From Sinorhizobium arboris LMG 14919 (GTDB lineage: Bacteria > Pseudomonadota > Alphaproteobacteria > Rhizobiales > Rhizobiaceae), in contig NZ_ATYB01000008.1 of NCBI RefSeq assembly GCF_000427465.1, forward strand, positions 806,001-870,000: DNA of 64,000 bases, read 5' to 3'. Positions 10,707-18,780 of the stretch are shown here, one piece after another; the first letter of the stretch is position 1, and every line of letters starts with the position of its first letter. Position numbers and translations under genes: made by a program. Below the pieces are notes generated by a model. That model saw nothing but the letters and a program-made list of their open reading frames with translations, was not told where the DNA came from and ran no database searches.

Positions 10707-11474
10707 TCAGGACGCCCTGGTAAACGGCCGGATGGCGAGGCCCGCCTGTTCGAATGCCTCGCGCAGGCGCCTGGCCATGCCAACGGCGCCCGGGCTGTCG
10801 CCGTGAACGCAGATCGACTGGGCGGCAATTTTCGTCAGCGTGCCATCGATCGCTTCGACGACCCCTTCTCTGACCATACGGACCATGCGCATGGCCACGA
10901 GCTCGGGATCATGCAGGACGGCGCCCTTTTCGCGGCGAGAAACGAGATTGCCTTCCGGCGTGTAGGCGCGATCGGCAAAGGCCTCGGCAACGACCGTGAG
11001 CCCTGCGGCGCGGGCCTGTTCGACGAGGGGCGAGCCCGCCAGAGCCATCAGCACCAGCGACGGGTCGATGGCGCGGACTGCCGCGATGACGTCGGCGGCC
11101 TGACGCCGGTCGACGGCGATCGTGTTGTAGAGCGCGCCATGGGGCTTCACATAGGTGACGCGCGTGCCGGCGGCCCGGGCCAGGCCCTGCAAGGCACCGA
11201 TCTGGTAGATGACGTCGGCGATCAGTTCTTCGCTGGTAGGATCCATGTTGCGGCGACCGAAGCCGGCAAGATCGCGGTAGCCGACATGCGCACCGACCGC
11301 CACGCCGCGGCCGGCTGCGGCCCGCAGCGTCTTCAGAATGCCGGCGGGGTCGCCCGCATGAAAACCGCAGGCGACATTGGCGCTGCTGACGATGTCGAGC
11401 ATGGCGGCATCGTCGCCCATCGTCCAGGCGCCGAAACTTTCGCCCAGGTCGCTGTTAAGGTCGATGCTCGGCAT
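10707..11474 (-). CDS. pxpA: 5-oxoprolinase subunit A (LamB/YcsF family)
   Basis: The 255-residue protein begins [15 protein letters not shown], the signature start of LamB/YcsF proteins, and carries [13 protein letters not shown] and VKPHGALYN, which line the active site of this deacetylase-like TIM-barrel fold. Length matches the family (about 250). ATG at 11474 follows AGGAGA at a 7-base distance. It is the first gene of the operon and presumably forms the lactam-hydrolysing unit with the PxpB-PxpC fusion downstream. Confidence 0.9.
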   Translation of the reverse strand: MPSIDLNSDLGESFGAWTMGDDAAMLDIVSSANVACGFHAGDPAGILKTLRAAAGRGVAVGAHVGYRDLAGFGRRNMDPTSEELIADVIYQIGALQGLARAAGTRVTYVKPHGALYNTIAVDRRQAADVIAAVRAIDPSLVLMALAGSPLVEQARAAGLTVVAEAFADRAYTPEGNLVSRREKGAVLHDPELVAMRMVRMVREGVVEAIDGTLTKIAAQSICVHGDSPGAVGMARRLREAFEQAGLAIRPFTRAS

Positions 11475-11514
11475 TAACGGTTCTCCTGTCCCCATGATTA
11501 ACGCTAGCAAGGGA

Positions 11515-11542
11515 GGACAATGTTGTCCATACTGTTGAACAA
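11515..11542. promoter_or_regulatory. Candidate GntR operator cluster
   Basis: GGACAA (11515-11520) and TTGTCC (11523-11528) form a perfect inverted repeat with a 2-base spacer, and the same TTGTCC also pairs with GAACAA (11537-11542) with one mismatch. These TTGT/ACAA-type boxes sit between pxpA (start 11474) and the divergent GntR gene (start 11751). Position and symmetry suggest the binding site of that GntR protein; binding has not been shown. Confidence 0.45.
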
Positions 11543-11750
11543 TTTTTCTGTATTGCTCTACAACGCGTGGAGGCGCATGGCTGATTTCTGCACGGCTTAA
11601 TTCCACATGGATGCCAATTGCACTTGTGGGCGCTGCCGAAGCGCTTTACCGGGGAAGCGGCAATCTGAACCACAGGGGGGCCACTGCTTGGCTTCACGCA
11701 GACCGCTAAAGAACGAGGGGAGGCCTTCCGGCTTTGCTGAGGGCGACGCA

Positions 11751-12422
11751 ATGCCCGCGTCACGTTCCTCGGAGCCGGTACAGACATTGGCCGAAACCGT
11801 TGCGGGCCGTATCCGCGAACAGGTGATTTCCGGCAGGCTCACGCCGGGAAGCCATCTGTCCGAACTGACGCTCAGCGAAGAATTGCAGGTCTCGCGCAAT
11901 ACGCTCCGCGAGGTCTTTCGCATTCTCACCAAGGAGGGCCTGCTGCGCTACGAAGCCAATCGCGGCGTCTTCGTCTCGACGCCCGGCATGTCGACGATCA
12001 TCGATATCTATCGGGTGCGACGCCTGATTGAATGTCCGGCGCTGGCACAGGCCCATCCGGGCCACCCTGCGGTGAAGCGCATGCGCGCGGCAGTTGAGGA
12101 CGCCCGGCAATGCCGCGAATCGAAGGACTGGCTCGGTGTCGGCAGCGCCGACATCGCATTCCATGCAGCCATCGTCGAGCTTGCCGACAGCCCCCGGCTG
12201 TCGAGTTTCTATGCGCAGATCTCGCTGGAACTGCGCCTCGTCTTCGGCCTGCTGCAGGATCCCGAATTTCTGCACGGCCCTTTCATCGACCAGAATCTCC
12301 AGATCGTGACCGAACTCGAGGCCGGTCGCGCAATCGCAGCTTCTGAAATGCTGGAAACCTACCTGCTGCGCGCCGAACGGTTCATTCTCGGCGCCTACGC
12401 CCGGATTACCGCTCACTCCTAG
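11751..12422 (+). CDS. GntR-family transcriptional regulator (FCD subfamily)
   Basis: The 223-residue protein has an N-terminal winged helix (TLAETVAGRIREQVISGRL, then SEELQVSRNTLREVFRIL) and an all-helical FCD effector domain with the conserved AFHAAIVELA His region. It is divergent from the pxpA operon and is its likely repressor, probably responding to an intermediate of lactam or peptide breakdown. I chose ATG at 11751 (GAGGGCGACGCA before it) because the 48 residues upstream in the open frame show no regulator sequence. The stop TAG is the first three bases of a TAGAGCG repeat-like sequence. Confidence 0.88.
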   Translation: MPASRSSEPVQTLAETVAGRIREQVISGRLTPGSHLSELTLSEELQVSRNTLREVFRILTKEGLLRYEANRGVFVSTPGMSTIIDIYRVRRLIECPALAQAHPGHPAVKRMRAAVEDARQCRESKDWLGVGSADIAFHAAIVELADSPRLSSFYAQISLELRLVFGLLQDPEFLHGPFIDQNLQIVTELEAGRAIAASEMLETYLLRAERFILGAYARITAHS

Positions 12423-12698
12423 AGCGATGCTTAGGGAAGATCGCTTCAACAAGGGTCGGCAACGGTTTCGAGAAGGGCGTGCAGATGGGCCCGCTCTGCC
12501 ACGCCCGACGCTCCGGTTCGACCATGTCCCGTAGTGAACATCTTGCAAGCGAACGAGCATGACGATCGTGTTCGAAGTCATCGATACCGGCGCCGATCCG
12601 GTGCGTCGCCACATCTCAAAATCGTTGTGAGCCACGCCCCTGCCCGGTCCGCCGGACCGGCCATTCGCAACAAATTTCCAAGAATTCAAGCAGCGCAC
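12423..12698. other. Intergenic region without a recognised gene
   Basis: Nothing in this stretch reads as an intact gene on either strand. It opens with a TAGAGCG-start sequence (12420-12426) and a short AGCGAT/ATCGCT inverted repeat. A phrase reading MGPLCHARR on the plus strand near 12485 vaguely recalls aldehyde dehydrogenases but the frame does not extend. It may be decayed sequence. Confidence 0.4.
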
Positions 12699-12727
12699 TT
12701 GACCGACGACTGCATGTGGTCCATTAC
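12699..12727 (+). promoter_or_regulatory. Candidate promoter for the FadR-type regulator and TRAP operon
   Basis: TTGACC at 12699-12704 is followed after 17 bases by CATTAC at 12722-12727. The -10 element is weak, but it abuts a perfect operator palindrome and lies 27 bases before the regulator's ATG. Confidence 0.4.
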
Positions 12728-12740
12728 TGGTAATACCAGT
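12726..12740. promoter_or_regulatory. FadR-type operator palindrome
   Basis: ACTGGT at 12726-12731 and ACCAGT at 12735-12740 are perfect inverted repeats around AAT. The core TGGTNNNACCA matches the known consensus of FCD/FadR-subfamily GntR regulators. It overlaps the proposed -10 region and ends 13 bases before the regulator's start codon, so negative autoregulation is the natural reading. Confidence 0.7.
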
Positions 12741-12753
12741 TGGAACCATTTCC

Positions 12754-13524
12754 ATGAACCCTGTGCTGTCCGATAGTGCCGACGAAATTGCGGGAACGGA
12801 AAAGGTGCTCTCCTTCTTCCGGGAGCAGCTGTTGTCCGGTGCGCTCAAGGTGGGCGACAGGCTATTGGGCGAGAGGGAGCTTTGCCTGGCCCTCGGCGTA
12901 TCGCGGCCGGTACTGAGGGAGGCTTTGCGGTCGCTCGCCAATCTCGGCTTTCTCGATATCCGGCACGGCAAGGGCGCCTTCGTGCGCAAGGCCGACGTGG
13001 GCGTCTTCGGCGATTTCCTGACGTTCTGCCTGGCGCAGCAGCCAGACATGCTCGACGACATCATGCAGGCCCGGGTCGCGATCGAATGCCAGGCCATCCG
13101 TCTTGCCTGTATCCGCGCGACGGACAGCGACCTCTCACGCATCGGCGGCCTGCTGACGCGGTTGATGGACACGCTTCACAATGCCGAAGACGGCGGTGCC
13201 GCGGACTTCGCCTTTCATATGGCGATCGTCGAGGCCAGCCGCAGTCCCGCGCTTGTCACCGTCTACCGCTCGATAGCGGAACTTCTGAAGCGCAGCCATG
13301 TCCAGAGGCGCGCCGAAACGAGCGACGCGCCCGGCATCACCGACTATCTCGTGGAGGCCCATCGGGAGGTCTTCCTGTCCATTCTCGCGCGCGATCCGGA
13401 CAAGGCGGACAGGATGCTGCGCGAACATTTCGCCATCGGCGACGAGCTTCGGCGCAAAAGCTACATAGCCGCCTTCACCAGGAAGGGCGCGCCGCAGGAA
13501 GAGGAAAAGGAAGCAGACAGCTAG
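12754..13524 (+). CDS. FadR-family (GntR, FCD) transcriptional regulator
   Basis: The 256-residue protein has a GntR winged helix (residues about 12-80, with LGVSRPVLREALRSLANLGFLDIRHGKGAFV) followed by an FCD domain with conserved metal-binding positions such as DFAFHMAIVEAS. It is the first gene of a unit that continues 23 bases later with the TRAP binding protein. A FadR-type palindrome just upstream indicates autoregulation and control of the transporter. The inducer is probably the transported acid or a phosphorylated product of it. Confidence 0.9.
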   Translation: MNPVLSDSADEIAGTEKVLSFFREQLLSGALKVGDRLLGERELCLALGVSRPVLREALRSLANLGFLDIRHGKGAFVRKADVGVFGDFLTFCLAQQPDMLDDIMQARVAIECQAIRLACIRATDSDLSRIGGLLTRLMDTLHNAEDGGAADFAFHMAIVEASRSPALVTVYRSIAELLKRSHVQRRAETSDAPGITDYLVEAHREVFLSILARDPDKADRMLREHFAIGDELRRKSYIAAFTRKGAPQEEEKEADS

Positions 13525-13547
13525 TTTTATCCAGGGAGGAGGAGAGC

Positions 13548-14540
13548 ATGCTGAACTTTCTGAAACATGGCCGGATAGCCGGCGCCGTTCTGGGAACCGC
13601 TTTATTGGCCGGAGCCGCCTCGGCAACCGAACTGCGCTATGCGCATGTGGGCGCCGAGGGAGACATCCAGACGGTTTATGCGGCACAGGCGGCGGAAGGC
13701 ATTGCGGCCGCGACCGGCGACGAAATTACTGTCACCGTCTATCCCGCAAGCCAACTCGGCGGGGTCGCGGAAATGGTGGATGGCGTGCGCATGGGCTCGA
13801 TCTCGATGGGCCATCATGATTTCGCCTCCCTCGCCCGGCTGGTGCCTGAGGTTGCGGTCTTCAACGCGCCTTTCATCTATCGCGACGGTGCACATGCGCT
13901 CGCTGCAACGGATCCGCAGGCGTCGCCGGCCCTCCAGGCGATCAATGAGAAGCTCATCGCACAGGGCGTGCGGATCATCGGGCGCATCTATCGAGGTGAC
14001 CGCCACATCTCCTCCAACTTCCCGGTAAAGACACCGGCGGACCTTGCCGGCAAGCCTTTCCGAGCGGTCCCGCTCGAGCTGTGGGTTTCCATGGTCAAGG
14101 GCTTCGGCGCGATCCCCACTCCGGTCGAGGTTGCCGAACTTCCGACCGCGCTGATGACCGGCGTGGTGGTCGGCCAGGAGAATCCGCTGACCATGATCGC
14201 CTCCAACAATCTGAACGAGGTGCAATCGCATCTGTCGATGACGGGTCACATGCGAGCCGTGCTCGCCGTCTTCATCAATGAGGAAGTCTGGCAGGGATTG
14301 AGCGAAGAGCAGCGTGCGGCTCTGACGAAGGTTCTCGATGAGGAGGCTCAGAAATCGTTGAAGATGGCGACGGAATCCGAGGCTGATCTGGTGAAGGAAC
14401 TCAAGGGCCGCGGTATGACCGTCATCACCGAGGCGGAAGGCCTTGACGTGGCGGCCTTTCGGGAGAAGGTCAGTGCGCAGATCCGGCAGGACTTCCCGAA
14501 TTTCGCGCCACTCATCGAGCAGATCGACGCGGTGAAGTAA
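13548..14540 (+). CDS. dctP: TRAP transporter substrate-binding protein, DctP family
   Basis: The 330-residue periplasmic protein has a signal peptide (hydrophobic IAGAVLGTALLAGAASA, cleavage near residue 25) and the DctP fold with YPASQLGGVAEMVDGVRMGSI and the region around DRHISSN and GKPFRAVPLELW, where the conserved arginine that binds the ligand carboxylate is expected. It starts at ATG 13548 after a strong GGGAGGAGGAG. Family knowledge: binds organic or sugar acids and hands them to DctQM using a sodium gradient. The ligand cannot be read from sequence. Confidence 0.93.
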   Translation: MLNFLKHGRIAGAVLGTALLAGAASATELRYAHVGAEGDIQTVYAAQAAEGIAAATGDEITVTVYPASQLGGVAEMVDGVRMGSISMGHHDFASLARLVPEVAVFNAPFIYRDGAHALAATDPQASPALQAINEKLIAQGVRIIGRIYRGDRHISSNFPVKTPADLAGKPFRAVPLELWVSMVKGFGAIPTPVEVAELPTALMTGVVVGQENPLTMIASNNLNEVQSHLSMTGHMRAVLAVFINEEVWQGLSEEQRAALTKVLDEEAQKSLKMATESEADLVKELKGRGMTVITEAEGLDVAAFREKVSAQIRQDFPNFAPLIEQIDAVK

Positions 14541-14544
14541 CTCC

Positions 14545-14578
14545 GCGCTGCAGGGACAAGCCATTGTCCCTGCAGCGC
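14545..14578. promoter_or_regulatory. Stem-loop between dctP and dctQ
   Basis: A perfect 14-base-pair stem (GCGCTGCAGGGACA at 14545-14558 with its complement at 14565-14578) closes a 6-base loop and is followed by CTGCATTTTTCA. It starts 5 bases after the dctP stop. It resembles a partial terminator or a 3' protector of the dctP message, reducing expression of the membrane subunits relative to the binding protein. Confidence 0.75.
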
Positions 14579-14611
14579 CTGCATTTTTCAGTCGTATTCG
14601 GAGGGGGGAAG

Positions 14612-15079
14612 ATGCGTCTGCCCGAACGTGTCCTGACGATTGTCGTGGTTGCCGTGATGGCGGGGCTGGTCATCGTACCGACGGCCCAGGTCGTCATGCG
14701 CGGTGTCTTCAGACTGCCTTTCATCGGCGCGGAAGAGCTGACCCGCTTCCTGTTGATCTGCCTCGTTTTCCTCGCCTATCCCCTTGTCGTCAGGCATGGC
14801 GAGAACATCGTCATGGGCGAATTCAAGGCGGCCATGCCGAAGAAGGCGCGCGCGATCGTGAATTTCGCGATTTCGATCGGTGCGATCGGGGCCACCGGGT
14901 TCATCGGCTGGGTCACGGCTATGAATATCACCCGAAACCTGACCAATGCCACACCGACGCTCGGCATTCCTTTCTGGATATTTCTGGGCGCAGCGCTTTT
15001 CGGTTTCGTGGGAGCGGCGTTCGTCCATCTTCTCCATCTGCGCAAGCCGCCGCAGGCGGACAAGAACGTCGCAGTCTGA
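14612..15079 (+). CDS. dctQ: TRAP transporter small permease, DctQ family
   Basis: The 155-residue protein has four predicted membrane segments and the DctQ signature region GAEELTRFLLICLVFLAYP. ATG at 14612 is preceded by GAGGGGGGAAG, which makes the upstream in-frame starts unlikely. It lies between dctP and dctM and would form the membrane complex with DctM. Confidence 0.9.
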   Translation: MRLPERVLTIVVVAVMAGLVIVPTAQVVMRGVFRLPFIGAEELTRFLLICLVFLAYPLVVRHGENIVMGEFKAAMPKKARAIVNFAISIGAIGATGFIGWVTAMNITRNLTNATPTLGIPFWIFLGAALFGFVGAAFVHLLHLRKPPQADKNVAV

Positions 15080-15090
15080 GAGGTCGTTCC

Positions 15091-16368
15091 ATGGGCTTTC
15101 TGGTCGTTGCGGCCTTTCTCGGCCTCTTCATGCTCGGATTTCCGGTGGTCTACGCCATTCTGCTGCCGTCGATCCTCTATGTTCTTGTCGAGGGGTTGCC
15201 GTTCGGGCTGCTCGCGCAGCGGGTCACCTATGCACTGGATTCGTTTCCGCTGGTCGCCGTGCCCCTCTTCATCTTCGTCGGCAACCTGATGAATCTCTCC
15301 GGCATCACCGATCGCATCTTCCGGTTTGCCTATACGCTCGTCGGGCGAATGCCGGGCGGCCTGGCGCAGGTCAACGTGTTCGGAAGCCTCGTCTTCTCCG
15401 GGATGTCGGGTGCGGCGCTGGCGGACATCGGCGGCCTGGGCCGCATTGAGATCGACGCGATGAAGAAACGCGGGTTCGACCCATCCTTCGCCGGCGCGGT
15501 AACTGCCGCATCCGCAACACTCGGGCCAATCTTTCCGCCCTCCATACCGCTCATCGTCTACGGCTCGGTCACGAGCGTGTCCATCGTGCAGCTCCTCGTG
15601 GCCGGCATCATGCCTGCCGTGCTGTGCACCGCCCTGCTGATGCTCGCCGTGCTGATCGTCGCCGTCCGCCACGGCCATGCGCGCGCGGAACGCTGGCCGA
15701 CGGTCGGCGAACTGGTCGCCGCGCTGGTGCCGGCGCTGCCGGCCATTCTTGCCCCGGCCCTCATGGTCGGCGGCATGACGGCCGGTGCTTTCACGCCGAC
15801 CGAGGCGGCCGCGATAACGGCGGTCTATGTCATCTTCATCAGCGGCGTGCTTTACCGCGAGCTGACGCTCGCCCATCTATGGCATTCTGCTGTTCTCACG
15901 GCGCGCAGTTCCAGCGCGATCCTCATCATCGTCGCTGCTGCGGCGCTTTTCGGCTGGATCCTGGCGGTCGAGCAGGTGCCCCAAACCTTTGCGGCGACGC
16001 TGCTTGGATGGTCTAAGGATCCGCTCGTGCTGTTGATCATCGCGAATTTGATTTTTTTCGTCGCAGGCATGTTCCTCGACTCGACGACCGCAACGCTCCT
16101 TCTCGTTCCCATCATCGCCCCGCCCCTTGTGCTGGCCGGCGTCGACCCGGTTCAACTCGGCATAGTGGCGATCTTCAACCTGATGCTCGGTCTGCTGACG
16201 CCGCCGATGGGTCTTTCGCTGTTCCTCGTGTCGGATATCGCCGACGTGTCCATCCGGCAGCTGCTGCGGGCACTTGTGCCTTTCTACATTCCGCTGGTCA
16301 CCACGCTTGTCATCCTTACGTTGGCGAAGGACTTCACGCTGTGGCTGCCGCGCCTGATCGCCCAATGA
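15091..16368 (+). CDS. dctM: TRAP transporter large permease, DctM family
   Basis: The 425-residue inner-membrane protein has about 12 hydrophobic segments and the DctM motifs FVGNLMNLSGI, FSGMSGAALADIGGLG, and IFPPSIPLIVYG, then the conserved DSTTATLLLVPI region in the second half. It is the transport subunit of the tripartite system and starts 11 bases after dctQ ends. Length is normal for the family. Confidence 0.93.
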   Translation: MGFLVVAAFLGLFMLGFPVVYAILLPSILYVLVEGLPFGLLAQRVTYALDSFPLVAVPLFIFVGNLMNLSGITDRIFRFAYTLVGRMPGGLAQVNVFGSLVFSGMSGAALADIGGLGRIEIDAMKKRGFDPSFAGAVTAASATLGPIFPPSIPLIVYGSVTSVSIVQLLVAGIMPAVLCTALLMLAVLIVAVRHGHARAERWPTVGELVAALVPALPAILAPALMVGGMTAGAFTPTEAAAITAVYVIFISGVLYRELTLAHLWHSAVLTARSSSAILIIVAAAALFGWILAVEQVPQTFAATLLGWSKDPLVLLIIANLIFFVAGMFLDSTTATLLLVPIIAPPLVLAGVDPVQLGIVAIFNLMLGLLTPPMGLSLFLVSDIADVSIRQLLRALVPFYIPLVTTLVILTLAKDFTLWLPRLIAQ

Positions 16369-16391
16369 TCTTTTCTCCAGGAGACACGAAT

Positions 16392-16838
16392 ATGCGCATT
16401 GTCATCGGTTCCGACCATGCTGGCTTCCACCTCAAGGCAACGATCGTCGACCACGTCATCTCTCTCGGCCACGAGGTATACGACGCAGGCTCATACGATG
16501 CGAAGCCGGTAGACTTCCCCGATATCGCAAAGACGGTCACTTCCTCGATCATCGAGGGCAAGGCGGATCGCGGGCTGATGGTCTGCGGCACCGGCGTCGG
16601 CGCTTCTATCGCGGCGAACAAGGTGAAGGGGATCCGCGCAGCGGTCTGCCACGACGTGCATTCCGCCCATCAGTCGGTAGAGCATGACGACGTCAACGTC
16701 ATGTGCATCGGCGCGCAGATCGTCGGGGCGTGGTTGGCGAAAGATCTCGTCGAAGCCTACCTCGCTGCCGAGTTCTCCACCGACGAGGATTTCCGGCGCC
16801 GCGTTCGCAAACTTGCCGAAATGGACGAGCAGCGCTGA
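16392..16838 (+). CDS. rpiB: RpiB/LacAB-family sugar-phosphate isomerase
   Basis: The 148-residue protein starts MRIVIGSDHAGFHLK and contains the CGTGVGASIAANK motif with the catalytic Cys, plus conserved His residues after GIRAAVCHDVHSAHQS. Family members isomerise ribose 5-phosphate, allose 6-phosphate, galactose 6-phosphate or erythrulose 4-phosphate. The gene follows dctM by 23 bases with a ribosome site (AGGAGA) before ATG 16392, so its physiological substrate is probably made from what the TRAP system imports rather than ribose phosphate. The symbol reflects family, not proven substrate. Confidence 0.85.
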   Translation: MRIVIGSDHAGFHLKATIVDHVISLGHEVYDAGSYDAKPVDFPDIAKTVTSSIIEGKADRGLMVCGTGVGASIAANKVKGIRAAVCHDVHSAHQSVEHDDVNVMCIGAQIVGAWLAKDLVEAYLAAEFSTDEDFRRRVRKLAEMDEQR

Positions 16839-16855
16839 GCACCCGCAAGGCGCAA

Positions 16856-17536
16856 CTACTCTTCCTCGCTGACCTCACCATCCACGAGATGGATTCGCCG
16901 ATCCATGCGAGCGGCCATGTCGAGGTCGTGCGTCACCGCGACGACCGTCTTGCCGCGCTTGCGAACGAGCTCGTCGAGAATTTCGAATACCTGCTCCGAA
17001 CTCCTGCTGTCGAGACTCCCGGTCGGCTCGTCTGCCAGGATCAGCGGCGGGTCGTTGGCAAGCGCCCTTGCGACAGCCACGCGCTGGCGCTGGCCGCCCG
17101 AGAGCTGATCCGGCCGCTTGTCGAGATGGTCGGCGAGGCCGAGCGAAGTCAGCAGCTCCGTCGCCCGCACCCGCATCGCGCCGCGGTCGAGTCGGCCGAG
17201 CTTGCGCATGGGAATCTCGACGTTCTCGCGCGCGGTAAACTCCGGCAGAAGGAAATGGAACTGGAAGACGAAGCCCATGGTGGCGAGGCGCGTTTCCGCC
17301 CGCTCCTTCTCGCTCATAGGTTCGGTGTCGCGTCCACGGACGCGGAGTGTGCCCTGGGTCGGCCGATCGAGCAGTCCCAGCAGGTAGAGCAGCGACGACT
17401 TTCCCGATCCCGAGGGACCGGTAACGGCTACGAACTCGCCTTCCTCAACGGACAGGTCGATGCCCTTCACCAACGTCACCGGAACCGTCTCTTTGAGGAT
17501 GCGCGTGAGGCCGCGGGTTTCGATCAAGGGGCTCAT
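16856..17536 (-). CDS. ABC transporter ATPase, LolD/MacB type
   Basis: The 226-residue cytoplasmic ATPase has Walker A GPSGSGKSS, signature [15 protein letters not shown], and Walker B ILADEPTGSLD; the DEPTGSLD form is typical of the LolD/MacB/FtsE group. It overlaps the FtsX-type permease gene by 4 bases (17533-17536). With the adaptor protein upstream it forms a MacAB- or Lol-like mechanotransmission system that exports a substrate from the inner membrane or periplasm. The substrate is unknown. Confidence 0.9.
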   Translation of the reverse strand: MSPLIETRGLTRILKETVPVTLVKGIDLSVEEGEFVAVTGPSGSGKSSLLYLLGLLDRPTQGTLRVRGRDTEPMSEKERAETRLATMGFVFQFHFLLPEFTARENVEIPMRKLGRLDRGAMRVRATELLTSLGLADHLDKRPDQLSGGQRQRVAVARALANDPPLILADEPTGSLDSRSSEQVFEILDELVRKRGKTVVAVTHDLDMAARMDRRIHLVDGEVSEEE

Positions 17537-18774
17537 GTCGCGCCTCTTATGATGTCCACCGGATTGACACGAGCTGCGCGGCGGGCCGGCAGGTAGCCGG
17601 CGACCGCTGCCGAAGACAGGGCGAAAGCCGTCGCCACCACATAGTGTGGAACGCTCCAGGCGATCGGCAACCTGGTCATCTCCTGGCCAGTCGCCGCGAT
17701 TTCGAACCGCACCAGGGACAGCGCGTAGGTTATCGCAAATCCGAGTGCCCAGCCCAGAAGCGAGCCTGCGATGCCGATCGCAAGCCCTTCGATCACGAAC
17801 AGACGCCGCATGTCGGCTTCCGAAAAGCCCAGCGATTTCATGATGGCAATGTCGCGCGCCTTCTCATGCGTTATGGTCGAGACGATGTTGAAGATGCCGA
17901 AACCCGCAACCAGCATGATCGCGGCGACCACCGTGTACATGATGACGTTGCGCACGACGAGCGCTTCGAGAATGGACTCGTTCGCCTCCTGCCAGGCGAC
18001 CGCCTTGTAGCCAAGCTCGGCCTCCACCCGACGCGCGATGGCGGGCGCGGCGTCCGGGTCGTCCAGCTTGATGCGGATCTCGTTGATTGCATTCGGCCTG
18101 TTGGACAGGATTTGGGCGTTCTTCAGCAGGACATAGGCCTCGCCTTCGTCGCGCGCCGTGGTGCCGGTATGAAACAGGCCGACAATTTTGAAATTGCGGG
18201 CAAGGCCTTCCGAAGACACGGCGGTAATCGTATCGCCGAGGCCGGCGCCCAATCTCGAGGCCATGGTGTCGCCGATCACGACGTTATTGCCGCCCGCCGC
18301 AAGCGCAGCGAAGCTGCCGGCCTCGAAGTCCTCGACGATGGGCGAGACCCTCACTTCCTTCTCCGGCTCGATGCCGATCACGACGGCACCGACTTCGCGG
18401 CCGGAATAGCGGATGACGCCTTGCACGTTGAGGACCGCGGCAAGCCTGCCGGGTATCCACTCCTCCAACCAGGAGGCCGCTTTCGTTGGATTGATGATGC
18501 CGCGTCGGTCGTCCCTCGGCCTGAGCCCCGAGATCGCCGCGGCATCGAAGAGATCTTCCGCCGGCTGCCGCCGCGCAGCGCGCTGCTCGTCGGTAACGTC
18601 GACATGCGGCATGGTGTCGACGAGTTGACGAACGAAATCGTCCTGTCCGCCCTGCATCAGGGCCGCCATGGCGATCGAGAAACCGACGCCGACGGCGACA
18701 CCGATAACCGCAACCAGCGTCTGGCGGCCGCGACCGGCGACGTGCGTCAAGGCGATATCGAGGATCAGGCGCAT
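17533..18774 (-). CDS. ABC transporter permease, FtsX/MacB family
   Basis: The 413-residue protein has the MacB architecture: one N-terminal membrane helix (about residues 10-35), a large periplasmic domain (about 36-275), and three C-terminal helices with the FtsX motif THEKARDIAIMKSLGFSEADM. ATG at 18774 follows the adaptor gene stop by 6 bases. Its partners are the ATPase downstream and the HlyD-type adaptor upstream. Confidence 0.9.
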   Translation of the reverse strand: MRLILDIALTHVAGRGRQTLVAVIGVAVGVGFSIAMAALMQGGQDDFVRQLVDTMPHVDVTDEQRAARRQPAEDLFDAAAISGLRPRDDRRGIINPTKAASWLEEWIPGRLAAVLNVQGVIRYSGREVGAVVIGIEPEKEVRVSPIVEDFEAGSFAALAAGGNNVVIGDTMASRLGAGLGDTITAVSSEGLARNFKIVGLFHTGTTARDEGEAYVLLKNAQILSNRPNAINEIRIKLDDPDAAPAIARRVEAELGYKAVAWQEANESILEALVVRNVIMYTVVAAIMLVAGFGIFNIVSTITHEKARDIAIMKSLGFSEADMRRLFVIEGLAIGIAGSLLGWALGFAITYALSLVRFEIAATGQEMTRLPIAWSVPHYVVATAFALSSAAVAGYLPARRAARVNPVDIIRGAT

Positions 18775-18780
18775 GGGTGT

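Noticed and set aside
12480..12540. Possible aldehyde dehydrogenase remnant (MGPLCHARR)
   Set aside because: Nine residues of resemblance without flanking similarity are not enough; the frame is closed shortly afterwards.
14545..14578. dctP-dctQ hairpin considered as a riboswitch
   Set aside because: It is a simple perfect stem with no conserved junctions or alternative pairing; an mRNA-processing or attenuation role is simpler.
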